From positions 1,009,696-1,073,695 of the forward strand of contig OX442431.1 of assembly GCA_949361645.1 (NCBI GenBank): DNA of 64,000 nucleotides, read 5' to 3'. Shown one piece after another: positions 23,599-36,369 of this stretch. Below the pieces are notes generated by a model. That model saw nothing but the letters and a program-made list of their open reading frames with translations. It made no database searches and was not told where the DNA came from. The stretch comes from Spongilla lacustris (Eukaryota; Porifera; Demospongiae; Spongillida; Spongillidae). The position numbers and the translations under genes were made by a program. The stretch's first letter is position 1; every line of letters starts with the position of its first letter.

Positions 23599-25553
23599 TA
23601 GTCTCGTACCCAGACCCAGATTCCCACAGCTGCGGATGGATTACATCACCGCTACGTGAAAGTGGGTCTGGGATTTTCGTACACAAAAGTCGTTCTGGTG
23701 CAATTCTAATGTTACGTAATAATAAATGACGTCAAAAGTAATCAGTGTTCCGCCAGCACTCATATTAGTGTAATTGGTTAATCACATCGAATGTACCGCT
23801 GTAAGCTTTGCGACGCTCCTGTTTTGGAGTGTAAAAATAGGAGGCGACTAGCTAGTACAACATCGCAACAATGTAGAGCATTGCTTATTGCTTTAGCAAT
23901 CGAGACTGATTCGGCAAAGGAGTATGAATCTGGATATTTGTGCAAAAGATGCTACGACTCCGTTGGAAAGGACCTATCACTACAAGAAGCATTGGAAGAC
24001 CTTAAAAAAGGTCTGAAGTCAAAGATCTCTTCCCGGCACGTGCAGTACTCATGCGGGGAAGCTGTGCCATCAGAAAAGCGAGGCACGAAACGAGTGTCTG
24101 ACATTGACGTTTCACAAGGAGAGCAAGCTGTCAAGGTGAGTTTGAATGGACATGCAAGTTTATATTCTAAATAGGTTCTTGTGACGTATGAACGTTTCGT
24201 GAAGAAGTACGTTTTGTCCCCAAACAGGAAAGCAATAGGTAAATCGCTAGCGCGCAATGCTGAACAGGCATTTGCAAAGCATTCTATCGAATATATCAGT
24301 CACAAGTATTCAAGTAACATGACCCAGAAATCTAAAGTGGTATGTTCACATACGTATGTAGTACCAAATAGCACGTTTGTTATTGTTTCATTGCTCATGT
24401 AGGTTCCTCTGGGAGTGCTGCTGAAAAATGAGAATGTTTTAGATGACATGGTTGATATTCTAGATGCTCTGCATAAATATGTTCCAAAAAAGACCAGCAT
24501 TCAGTCTGTGGACATTTGTGAAGAGAGTGGAGCAACAAGAACAATGGATCTCCAGATTCACCATTTCCACCATATATTGCTAGGGGGTGATCAGTTGACA
24601 GTCGCGAGAGTCCAAGGTAGCCAGGGAATAGTATCAAACTCTTATAATGGCAGTGAGCGCATTGAAGGATTCATTCCTGTGATCGAAGACTGGCACACAA
24701 AGATGTGCTATATGCAGGTACATTGGTTATTCTACATATCATTGTGTACATGTATGTAGTGAGTGATATATTGCTTATTGCTGCTGGATGTGATGGTGAG
24801 GTGAGGGTGATGTGGTGTGGTGAGGGTGATGTGGTGTGGTGAGGGTGATGTGGTGTGGTGAGGGAGGAGCATGGCTAGCCTTGTGATGTTAGGCGTGAGA
24901 TGTGGTAATTGGTAGATATCATACCAGCTGTAAAGGTCATAATGTGTTGATGATGTGGTATTTGATAGATAATCTGACAGCTGCCTTTTTGTGTAGGTGG
25001 TGTGGAAACGTTTGTACAGCACATGCTCAGGATATGATGGAGGAACTTTGTTCCATCTCAGAAATGTGATCAATAGTGTAGTGACAAATGTTAAGAAAGA
25101 CCTAAATTCCTGTGAAGAGTTCAGGGAGCTAGTAACAACTGCCCATGTTCTTTCTGCTGCAATTGAGATCACAAAAGTTGATGACCTATCAGGCTTATCT
25201 ATGATGATATTGACCGGTAACAGCCAGGACCATTTTGATGAGCTAGCTACTGTGGCTAAGAATGTGTGCGAAGAGTTTTGCAGAGTTTCATATTCTAGTA
25301 TACCCCATTCGTCCAGCACTTCTTCTGATCGAGTTAAAGAGTATGCAATGGAATCATTGTCATTAGGGTTGTTTCTATTAGAATTCAAAGATGCCATTAG
25401 GGAAGGAGATGGCACAAGGGTCTTACGATGCTGGAAGTACCTTTTAATCATTTTCCGTGTTACTGGGCATACTAACTATTGCCTTGAGGCTTTGAACCTT
25501 CTTACGCAGTAATCCATCCGCAGCTGTGGAAATCTGGGTCTGGTACGAGACTA
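23599..25553 (+). mobile_element. DUF6589-type DNA transposon nested in gypsy gag
   Basis: Terminal inverted repeats of about 45 bp (23599-23644 and 25509-25553) start TAGTCTCGTACC and differ by one gap and one mismatch. The target duplication is GTCGCGCAG (23590-23598 and 25554-25562). A single spliced gene fills the interior. Related ends at 11893-11918 and 38510-38560 show the family has been active nearby. An 8-9 bp duplication fits Mutator-, Merlin-, hAT- or P-like families; I do not assign one. Confidence 0.9.
23791..25512 (+). CDS. Putative transposase with DUF6589 domain (4 exons)
   Basis: Exons proposed: 23791-24135, 24175-24339, 24403-24717 and 24997-25512, with GT-AG introns of 39, 63 and 279 bases that keep the frame. 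The N-terminus has paired C-x2-C motifs (C-K-L-C ... C-K-R-C), likely a zinc-binding DNA-recognition module. The centre contains G-G-D-Q-L-T-V-A-R and D-W-H-T-K-M, followed by W-K-R-L-Y-S and a final G-H-T-N-Y-C-L-E-A-L segment. I recognise this pattern as DUF6589, common in coral, sponge and fungal genomes. The acidic D of G-D-Q-L and the D of D-W-H are candidate catalytic residues; that is inference. The stop codon lies inside the right terminal repeat. No internal stops are seen, so it may be functional. The 39-base intron is unusually small. Confidence 0.75.
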
Positions 25554-25950
25554 GTCGCGCAGCATGTCGTCGAGTGTGGCCTTGAAGTCACAATGCTCGG
25601 AGAGTCTCCTTAACTCCGCTACGAACTGTGACACTGTCTCTCCTTCTTTCTGCGTCCTCGAATTAAAATTGTAGCGCTGTACAGTTACAGACGGGGGAGG
25701 ACAATAATGGTCACGCACAAGTTTAACTAACTCGGAGAAGGATTTATCTGCCGGTTTCTCTGGTGCCACAAGGTTGCGTATGACCTGGTAGACGGCGCTC
25801 CCACATGAGCTGAGGAGAACTGCTCGTTTCTTGTCCGCGTTATCGATACCATTGACTCCAACAAATTGCTCTAGCCGTTCGCAGTAGCAAGTCCAGTCTT
25901 CGGAATCTGGGTCGAAAGGTCCAAGAGTGCCCAAAAATGTGGCCATTCTG

Positions 25951-25971
25951 CAGTTTTACCCTCGTCGCCAA
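25951..25971 (-). other. Primer-binding region of gypsy element
   Basis: Directly after the 5' LTR on the minus strand comes TTGGCGACGAGGGTAAAAC, the position where a tRNA 3' end primes minus-strand synthesis. The tRNA is not identified. Confidence 0.6.
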
Positions 25972-26211
25972 TGTAATAACTCAACACACACACAGTTATA
26001 CAAGTACAGCATATACAACACCATACGCGGAATGGCCAAGTCCAGAAGAGTGGGAGTGACGGGTAGAGCCTCAATAGTCCAGCTATCTAACTCCGGGTTG
26101 CCGTACTTACAATTCCAGCGCTTAAAAGAGTCTGCCTCACGTGCCTGTTAGTCTAGAAGGTTCTATTGCAGTCCCATAGTCTGCTGTTAATAATCAATTA
26201 CAATTACTACA
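25972..26211 (-). repeat. 5' LTR of gypsy element (240 bp)
   Basis: Nearly identical to 19789-20037 but nine bases shorter. Followed directly by the TTATG target duplication. Confidence 0.95.
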
Positions 26212-26224
26212 TTATGCCTCTAAA

Positions 26225-26392
26225 GTCACAGAGTCAGGACATCTGCTGGACGCCTACGTGGGACTAAGTGGGATTGCTTTATTTACAGTTGTGATCCTGG
26301 ACCCGTTGGTCATCATGAAACACCAGGACGTCAAAAAATGTGCTCTCAAACTGCTACAGCCATTAAAACGACATATCTGCAACCTATGGTAA
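26225..26392 (+). pseudogene. GPCR 3' part: TM7 and tail
   Basis: One frame reads V-T-E-S-G-H-L-L-D-A-Y-V-G-L-S-G, then a hydrophobic helix ending V-I-L-D-P-L-V-I-M (the N-P-x-x-Y position), then a basic tail and stop at 26390-26392. It fits as TM7 of the receptor starting at 18982. After removal of the retrotransposon and one TTATG, this frame is one base out of register with TM1-6, so the gene has a separate small indel or lost splice as well. Confidence 0.75.
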
Positions 26393-26701
26393 TAGCCTTG
26401 TGCAGTGTACATGTATGCATGTACTTGTTATATATACATGTGCATGTATATGCAATAATATGTGTGTATCAAGTTATATAGATACATGCATGTGCACTCA
26501 CGCAGTGTCCGCGTATTGCCGTTCTATATAGATCTGCATGTGTACGCGATTGCATGCTTGTCAAATGGTCGGTTATAGCCAGATGCATGTACATGCATGG
26601 CCAACGAACTGTTCCCGGATCGAAAGGGAAGGGAATTAAGTAAAGAATTAACAAAGGATGTCATGCGCCGCGGGCGCAATAATTCTGCCCACAAGCATTT
26701 A
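26393..26701. other. Receptor 3' flank, no gene
   Basis: AT-rich, with several ATGCATGT-like phrases. Nothing recognised. Confidence 0.5.
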
Positions 26702-27447
26702 GGCCATTCCAAATGTGAAAATAGTTTCCCGTCCGGACCTTTTACCAAAACCCATGCGGGCGGGCGGCTATTATCCATTATTTAATTATAATTATTAATA
26801 ATCACATGTATAGTTATTAACCATAGACATACTCACAACTATATTATAATAGCTAATAAGATACCTACCACCTATATACATTATTGTTATTAAATGTTCT
26901 CTGAGAAACCTCCAGCAGCCGGCATCAGGGATCTCAGCATTATGGCTCTGGCATTAGACCTGACAAGGATGATACTCAGTTTGTCATACAACACTGCTGA
27001 GTTGGACTATTTTCGGCCATTCCAAATGTGATTGTAGTTGAATGCAGTCCAAAAGGTTGTCCGCCATTTAATAATAGCAATTTAAGAAAAGGCAAAGGCT
27101 TGCGTGTTTCTTCTTGCCTAAGCGTCTCAGACATCAATAGTTACCGGTCCGGACATACAGCGCCATAATTTTCAGTTCTGCCAACTTTTGTATTCATGCC
27201 TGATGATGTGAGATATTGAATAATTAATGTATTCATTTTAATAATTACACCTTCTCTTTTATTGCTTCCCGGGTTGCCATCATGACCAACAAATCAAAGT
27301 CATGTCCAACTTATATAACAAATGAATTGAAATTTAAAGTACCGGTATTCCGATAATTAGAATAATGGACAAAATGGTGACATTACGCGGGTGGTCTATA
27401 ATGACGCGGGCGGAGGACGGGAAACTACAATCACATTTGGAATGGCC
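26702..27447. mobile_element. TIR element with TTA duplication (PIF/Harbinger-like MITE)
   Basis: The left end GGCCATTCCAAATGTGA..TAGTTTCCCGTCC matches the complement of the right end at about 27415-27447. TTA flanks both sides (26699-26701, 27448-27450). A further internal copy of the end occurs at 27015. No transposase is inside. The three-base TTA duplication is typical of PIF/Harbinger, hence the tentative label. Confidence 0.65.
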
Positions 27448-27450
27448 TTA

Positions 27451-28120
27451 TGGCCCGGTGCTTCCTGAAGATCTTATTCTCGAAGAAAAGAAAGAAAAAA
27501 AAAGTCGGAAAACCAAAAAGAGTTCTATACCCCATTGCATGCAGCTAGCTGCGCGGATTTCTCTATATTATACTATACCACGCATGGGTTACATAATCAT
27601 TATTATGTATGATAGCGTTCATACCCAATAATGCATCTGGATTACAATTTAATTCAAACACGACATGCACATGCCGCGCACTAACATGACACATGAGCAT
27701 ATGTCTGGGTAAACTGCAGATCGTCAGTAAAACACTACTTTGCAGAACATGGTCCAACTGCTAGTACTATAGAACCTGTGTGCAGTGGACAAGAAGCAAT
27801 AGTTTGGAGTTATTTGTATGAAAGAGTATGAACAAGGATACTGAGCTGATTTGAAGTTTCCTTGGTTGCAACTCCTGATTCTAAGCTGGCAATTGTTAAT
27901 TATGCATCCATGTTTGCTATACAGTTATGTCAAATGTTACCATAGTACTCTATAAACTAAAGATAGCCAGAATTTGGCCAATCAATAACCAAGATCTGAG
28001 CTCTGCAACTTTTTTTTTTACCCACCCTCTCCGCTTGACATTTAAATGCTTTTAGTAATTTTAATTTTAGTGTATCTTGGTTTTTCCTTCGCACATTATA
28101 GCCTACAATGGGACCATTTT
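27451..28120. other. No recognisable gene
   Basis: AT-rich sequence with an A-rich stretch at 27485-27525 and no convincing exon. Confidence 0.45.
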
Positions 28121-28121
28121 C

Positions 28122-28396
28122 TCCAACAGGTAACCATGGCAAAGGTGCTGCCAACCTCACAAGAGATGTCTGTCATAGAACAGCTGGATGCAGCTGCTAT
28201 GGCTTCTGAGGAACCCAAAAAGAGAGGCCATATAAAGAGACCTAAGGGGCCCCACCCCTTGTCTGTGAAGAAGTGTACCAAGATGAAACATGCTGCACAC
28301 ATATCTGGCAACTCTGAGTTGATTAGTAGGAGCCAGGTTGAGGTGGTGGTGCACATGGTGTGTATGGATAACTCCCCCTTTCCTATCCGCTATTGA
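28122..28396 (+). CDS. Possible 3' exon resembling UTP23
   Basis: After a potential acceptor (CAACAG, about 28129) the frame encodes a stretch with E-M-S-V-I-E-Q-L, K-K-R-G-H-I-K-R and K-G-P-H-P-L-S-V-K-K-C-T-K-M-K. The basic G-P-x-P-L-S-x-K-K segment is typical of the C-terminus of UTP23, a small-subunit processome protein needed for early 18S rRNA cleavages. No PIN domain or other exon is found nearby, so it would be a displaced terminal exon or chance similarity. It ends at a stop at 28396, about 50 bases from the MSH3 fragment on the other strand. Confidence 0.35.
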
Positions 28397-28447
28397 GCCA
28401 TATTCAAGCCCAAGTCCCTCCAACACAGCCTGCAGCTAGAAATGAGG

Positions 28448-31269
<2,822 letters not shown>

Positions 31270-31290
<21 letters not shown>

Positions 31291-31717
31291 TCTCCATACT
31301 CTCCCAGTATCCAGATAAGTGCAGCCTTGCCAGAAGGGTCTGGGACCGAGTCCAGGCTGGCCGGCAGGTGAGGAAGAATCACCTCAACCATGTTCTCAAA
31401 CTGACGCAAAATATCTAAAAATGAAGCACCAGACACAACAGAGGTCAAAGTTAACCAATACCTGCACAGGCAGGCTCACTTGTCATGGCCACCAACGCTT
31501 CAGCAGTGACATAGTCCGTTTCCATGGCAAACAAGGACAGCAGCTTATCCACACACAGATCAGCCCTCCCTGTAAGCCTCAAGGCAATGTTGCATATTGC
31601 CTGGACAGCCTTCTGTGGCACTGAGACATTCACATCTGTAGCATACCCTCTGCAGGGAGGGGGGGGGGACACAAAGGGTTAACATGCATGGGTGACAAAT
31701 ACACAATAACACATGAC
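31270..31717 (-). pseudogene. Stray AP4B1 intron 9, exons 10 and 11
   Basis: On the minus strand, sequence matching the end of AP4B1 intron 9 is followed by exon 10 ([10 protein letters not shown] ... A-M-T-S) and exon 11 ([15 protein letters not shown] ... G-E-Y-G-E). The normal donor of exon 11 is replaced by GTGCGTACATG, which continues directly into MSH3 coding sequence. The left arm shares this junction but has lost more of exon 10. Confidence 0.85.
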
Positions 31718-32529
31718 CTCCTCACATGTCCTCGAAGTGCGCACACACCTGCATAATGATTGTGTGTAGCAGTTATTTATTTTGAAAAAGTGCATTTACC
31801 TTGCATGCATTCTTCATTGGTATGTATTTGCCACCGAAATGGCGTTATACAACACCTGTGATGTATCTCCTTTGTCGAAGGACGGTTCTTTGCATAGAAT
31901 GCTTATATTAGATACAGAAACGTCGAGTATGCTGATATCGATATCAACAGTTGAGGCGGTGAGGCCAAAGCCCGGCAAAGGGTATAAGCAAATTATCTGC
32001 AATGTTTTCCAATCATAGCTGCATGGCTATTTGCTTCTATTTGCAAATTTTAGCCATTTCCCACAGTGCTTGGCCTCTTGGTGCATGTGGTAATCCATTC
32101 CTGTATCATACATATATATATAACGAGAATAGTATCGATTATTCATGAAATACGATCGCGTTGTTTGGGACGACAGAAAATTCGTTAGTACTTAAGGAGT
32201 GAGAATTCTAACAGCCACATCTATCTTACTCATCGGTGTTGTAAGCTTACCTTCTGGATTAGTGCACGAAGTCCACTGTACTGAATTTAGTACCCACCCT
32301 CCACAATGATTGCCGCGTGGCGTTCTGTAAACACCTTGCGCATACCATTGCCATATGACGTGGAGTGTGTATGTAAAGTCTTGAAAACATAAAAATGAGT
32401 GTGGTGTTTGAATATTTTGATTTGCTGGTTTTACGGAGGTGTTATGAGCTTACTCATATGCACATACATACCGTATGTTCTAATTGTAAAACCTAGTTTC
32501 CAGCCGCATACAGCCGTGTGCACCATGAA
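31718..32529. other. Unique spacer between inner and outer right arms
   Basis: A 78-codon plus frame (31782-32018) and a minus shadow show no known domain. AT-rich. The corresponding left interval is six kilobases of different content. Confidence 0.45.
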
Positions 32530-32650
32530 GAAATGAACTTCATAGTTACGACCGCCCGCATCGGTGTACACATGTATTTTTCTCACCATGCACCCACGTA
32601 GACTAGTAGTGTCATTTATATGGCCGCGCATGCGCACGATTGTAAAGTCG

Positions 32651-32877
32651 ATAGCGATGCCTTTGTGTGAGTATAGGAAACTATAGCTTCGTCGTATCGG
32701 CTATTTTTATATAGGTTTAGTCTCCACTGCACTTTGTACATTTGGACGTGAGTGCAGTTGTGGGCGTGCAAGTGACAACTGAAACCTACAGAGATCGAGC
32801 GTTCCACTCGATTATGCACAAAAATAGCCAATACGGTTTCATTTACGCCCACAAAGACGTCGCTAACAGGGTCTAAT
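32651..32877. mobile_element. Small foldback MITE, arm copy
   Basis: Mirrored copy of 6502-6730, with the same GTTAGCGA ends and internal complementary segments. Confidence 0.7.
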
Positions 32878-33357
32878 GAAAAACTCGCGTCTGAAGACTC
32901 TGAATGCATTTAAAGTCAGAAACGCGCATTTCTTAATATCCATACCTCTTAAGCAAGTCTCGGGACACAAGAGAAAGCTTCAAACTAGACAAATATCTGT
33001 GCTCTTCGAAAAAGTTCCAGTAAGGTGGTCGCTAAGGTGTTAATTGACGGCCAGAAGCAATGCTTCCATTCACTCTATTATTAATCTATGCTGTAACAGG
33101 CACACACCCGAGCGTAAATGGGTGTCCGACACAGTGGCTAGCCCCACCAGGCCCAATCTTTATGTTATCCGGGCACAGACATGGCGCTCTCACACTCAGA
33201 AGTTAAATAAAATGAGTTTTAAATCAAGATATTAAAATAAAATTGGTGATGTAGGACTGACTTGTAGACAGCAATTGAGTAAAAAGTAAGGAAACACGGA
33301 ATTACGGGAAATTATAACAGACCTACATTATTTAGCAAATCTACCTTCCTGAAAGGC

Positions 33358-33597
33358 TAGTCGGGAAAATGCAGACTGCATGTGCCTCTTTACCCTAGTT
33401 ACCGTATGTTTCCACGGCAAGTGGGATACAAAACCATCCCAACTCCTAGCACTTGGGATCATTAGCAGCATGTTTCCTAAGCTCAGCTGCAAAGGCTGCT
33501 GCTCCAACTACTGCACTAGCTTCGGTTATGGCAACTGTTACATCGAAGGCAGCTGGTTTTTCTCTCTCCCAGCCCTGAACAAGGATGTCTGCAGGAC
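33358..33597 (-). pseudogene. C-terminal scrap of non-LTR retrotransposon ORF, arm copy
   Basis: The minus strand reads P-A-D-I-L-V-Q-G-W-E-R-E-K-P-A-A-F-D-V-T-V, then the alanine-rich segment and K-H-A-A-N-D-P-K-C, followed by a stop where the left copy has a lysine codon. The P-A-D ... F-D-V-T-V pattern is nuclease-like. It has a stop that the left copy lacks, while the left copy has a deletion this one lacks. Confidence 0.5.
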
Positions 33598-33598
33598 A

Positions 33599-34150
33599 GG
33601 ACCTGTGCCTAACCCATATCCTGTGCCTAACCCATATCCTGTGCCTAGCCCATATCCTGTGCCTAGCCCATATCCTGTGCCTAGCCCATATCCTGTGCCT
33701 AGCCCATATCCTGTGCCTATAGCCCATATCCTGTGCCTAGCCCATATCCTGTGCCTAGCCCATATCCTGTGCCTAGCCCATATCCTGTGCCTAGCCCATA
33801 TCCTGTGCCTAGCCCATATCCTGTGCCTAGCCCATATCCTGTGCCTAGCCCATATCCTGTGCCTAGCCCATATCCTGTGCCTAACCCATATCCTGTGCCT
33901 AACCCATATCCTGTGCCTAGCCCATATCCTGTGCCTAGCCCATATCCTGTGCCTAGCCCATATCCTGTGCCTAGCCCATATCCTGTGCCTAGCCCATATC
34001 CTGTGCCTAGCCCATATCCTGTGCCTAGCCCATATCCTGTGCCTAGCCCATATCCTGTGCCTAGCCCATATCCTGTGCCTAGCCCATATCCTGTGCCTAT
34101 AGCCCATATCCTGTGCCTAGCCCATATCCTGTGCCTAGCCCATATCCTAC
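33599..34150. repeat. 18-bp minisatellite, ~30 copies
   Basis: Tandem CCTGTGCCTAGCCCATAT. Two positions (about 33717 and 34097) have CCTATAGCCC, suggesting that a block of about 380 bases was itself duplicated. Frames through it are artefacts of the 18-base period. Confidence 0.97.
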
Positions 34151-34151
34151 A

Positions 34152-34795
34152 CTCAACCTTTACTGGCATGCAGGTGGGCACACGGCAGTATACTATAGTT
34201 CAAGTTTGTGTGAAGAAAAAAATCTTTCATTTGGAGTTTTGTCTCTCAGCCGAAAAAGCAGAGGTTGTGCAATCAGATACACAGTATAGACTAGTCTGGA
34301 ATCGAGCACTTGCGTGACGTCAACAGGTACATGTAGCTTGATCGTGAGTGCCTAGCGAAAACTGCGATATCTGGACATGCGTCTAAAACCCGCAAAGTAA
34401 ATCCGTTTTAGTTGGAAAGGACTCATTACGAAGGACGGCTGAAATCTGTTGTGATATACGCTGTTTAGCCCATCATGTTTACCAGTCTGAGTCTGAGACA
34501 CATTTGTACAAACGTTATCGTGTGACGTAGCTGTAAGCAAAGCCGTTGCTATATGACGGATCAAAATTACGAACATTCCGCATTCTGACTAGTGTTTTTT
34601 TTTTTTTTTCCCCACATGACTCATCAGTCATGACATTTCCGTGACGTTTCTGGCGCGGGAAATGTACAAAGGTCAGTTGCGAAGATCGCGATTTTGCGCT
34701 ATGCACGTGTCATGGCTACGCATTCATATACATGTGTATATAAGAATAACAACGTTTAACTTATATGATTTTTCCTTAACGATAACTCTTCGACC
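34152..34795. other. 5' flank of the intact receptor
   Basis: Contains GCGAAGATCGCGATTTTGCGC at about 34680, conserved upstream of all three receptor copies and therefore a candidate promoter element. A T-run lies at 34594-34609. No coding content. Confidence 0.5.
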
Positions 34796-35737
34796 ATGGA
34801 TAACTGCTCCACAAATGTGTGCAACCTCTCCTATCAAGACGGTGAAGTATCGCCGACTCCCTATATAGTTATATCCGTCGTCCATATGGTGGTGGTCATC
34901 GTGCCAACCATATCGCTGGGAGCGATAATCTTGTACCACGTACGTGCCGACAAAGAAATGAGAGACCCTGTTACGATCTTGTTCTGCGCCGTGACAATAA
35001 CGAATATGCTCTCACCCTCCATGTTCGGTCTGCTCGTTGATATTTCAATGATCACGGATCTACCTCTATTGGGAAGTTGTTCGTCTGCCTCTAGGGTAAT
35101 ATATACTGTAATTAAAATGTTTTTGGAAATTTTCAGTCCTTCCCAGATAGCACTTATCACGTGCACGCAGTATCTGGTGATCAAGTACGGCAGAAAACTA
35201 ATCACAACTGGGCGTGTCCTTGCTGCATTCGGAGTTACGACAGCAATCGCGGCTGTTACGGCCATTCTTATTACTGTTACTGGAATCGGTGCATACGGAG
35301 GGGCTGTACCTAAAATCAGAGGATCCTGGTGCAAGGAGAATGGAGTTGTGATGAGAAATTACACTTTCCAGTCTGCAGCTACGGCCGTACCTACCATTAT
35401 ATGTCCAGGTGCATTCATCGTACTGTCTTCGGTCCGAACCTACCTCATAGTGAAGCGCAGTATCATTGAGGCGGACAAAATAGCTAAATCTGTGCTCCTC
35501 GTCAGTGCAGCAACACTAGTTCTTGGATTTGTATTTAAAATACCTACGGCTGTTGTGTATTACATATCAGTCGTGTTCAATAGCAACGTTATTTTGTACG
35601 TTGCAGTGAGCATGGGTGATACAGCGTACTGTTTCATTCTGCTACTCCTTATGACAACCCACAGAGGAATTCGCAATGCCGTGTTCTCCAAAGTTATTAA
35701 CCACTTCAGGGATCCAAACAAGGTGTCACCTGTTTGA
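34796..35737 (+). CDS. Intact seven-helix receptor (orphan GPCR-like)
   Basis: A single-exon frame of 313 codons. A short N-terminus with two N-glycosylation-type sites (N-C-S, N-L-S) leads into seven hydrophobic segments starting near residues 20, 57, 100, 145, 195, 230 and 265. Charged loops include R-A-D-K-E-M-R-D-P after TM1. TM3 lacks a D-R-Y motif and instead has C-T-Q-Y-L-V-I-K-Y, and TM7 lacks N-P-x-x-Y, so this is not a standard rhodopsin-class receptor. Topology fits a plasma-membrane receptor; ligand and coupling are unknown. Two further copies at 4143-5088 and 6870-7825 are broken, making this the only open member here. Its basic C-terminus ends N-K-V-S-P-V. Confidence 0.8.
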   Translation: MDNCSTNVCNLSYQDGEVSPTPYIVISVVHMVVVIVPTISLGAIILYHVRADKEMRDPVTILFCAVTITNMLSPSMFGLLVDISMITDLPLLGSCSSASRVIYTVIKMFLEIFSPSQIALITCTQYLVIKYGRKLITTGRVLAAFGVTTAIAAVTAILITVTGIGAYGGAVPKIRGSWCKENGVVMRNYTFQSAATAVPTIICPGAFIVLSSVRTYLIVKRSIIEADKIAKSVLLVSAATLVLGFVFKIPTAVVYYISVVFNSNVILYVAVSMGDTAYCFILLLLMTTHRGIRNAVFSKVINHFRDPNKVSPV

Positions 35738-35997
35738 TGCGACCACATTTAATTCACCGCAAGCATACACTGCAATGATTTATTATCACATAGCTCAAAC
35801 ATTCATATTGCTGATATTGTGCACGCTGCCACATGCCCATGATTGTCATTGTAATGTAACACCACAAGCATGCACTTATTTTTTTTTTCACTATTCATGT
35901 GCTTGCATGTACTTAGACAATAGCGGAAGTGATTCGCGCAATCTGATCGGTCAATTGCAGGTATCTAAACGCGGTAGAAACCTCGAGAGGGGCTCTA

Positions 35998-36006
35998 AGT
36001 GCCAGT

Positions 36007-36037
<31 letters not shown>

Positions 36038-36165
36038 AATTCTATGTGCCCAGGGCATTTAGTATCCCCCTCACTGGCAAATATAGAATCCCCCCTTCTA
36101 GCACTTAGAATACCCCCCTCTGGCACTTAGAATCCCTCCCTCTGGCACTTAGAATCCCTCCTACT
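35998..36165. repeat. Poly-G tract and AGTGCC minisatellite, arm copy
   Basis: Mirrored version of 3725-3935: a run of about 27 G residues followed by several copies of GGCACTTAGAATCCCTCC. Confidence 0.85.
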
Positions 36166-36218
36166 GTATTATTTTAGTCACGTTTCTCCCAAAAGCTTGA
36201 CGTGTCTGGTTTATTTTC

Positions 36219-36369
36219 TTCAAAATGATGTCAACGAAAGTTGTGTAGACGAGTCGCAAGATGAATGTGAGGAGCGTGACAGTATTCAAGAAGCGCATGA
36301 AACAAAGAAGGCTTGCGACAGGAAGCGCTACAAAGCAGATTTTGAAAGTAAGAAGGATAGCATGGCATA
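36219..36369 (+). pseudogene. Charged coding-like fragment
   Basis: One frame reads a hydrophilic peptide with D-E-S-Q-D-E-C-E, R-D-S-I-Q-E-A-H-E and K-R-Y-K-A-D-F-E-S-K-K-D, then a stop. The mirrored copy (3532-3690, minus) keeps most of it. It looks like part of a real acidic/basic protein exon, but I cannot name it. Confidence 0.25.

Larger units (their letters stand above)
22762..25946 (-). pseudogene. Gypsy gag-protease, interrupted by DNA transposon
   Basis: Gag begins at ATG 25946 and runs 131 codons to 25554, where the DUF6589 element intervenes. The frame resumes at 23589 exactly in phase once one copy of the 9-bp duplication is removed, showing a clean insertion. The second part has two zinc knuckles (C-Y-R-C-G-G-K-H-N-G-K-D-C and C-Y-N-C-G-K-Q-G-H-L-S-R-V-C) and a retroviral-type aspartic protease with the active site as D-T-G-A. 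It ends at 22762, overlapping pol in another frame. The retrotransposon can no longer make intact Gag. Confidence 0.85.
19789..26211 (-). mobile_element. Ty3/gypsy LTR retrotransposon, inserted in GPCR
   Basis: Two near-identical LTRs (19789-20037 and 25972-26211) bound a minus-strand gag-pol unit. The insertion is flanked by TTATG on both sides (19784-19788, 26212-26216). Order on the minus strand: LTR, primer-binding region, gag with CCHC knuckles, protease, reverse transcriptase, RNase H, integrase, polypurine tract, LTR. The LTRs differ by a 9-base indel and about one substitution, so insertion is recent. Gag is interrupted by a DNA transposon at 23599-25553, and the pol frame is shifted relative to protease and again near its end. 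Confidence 0.95.
32530..36366 (-). repeat. Outer right arm of nested inverted duplication
   Basis: Reverse-complement counterpart of 3532-6877. It includes a longer 18-bp minisatellite and the intact receptor. Its outer edge (about 36366) abuts a dispersed repeat also found inverted at 57.0-57.3 kb. Confidence 0.85.
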
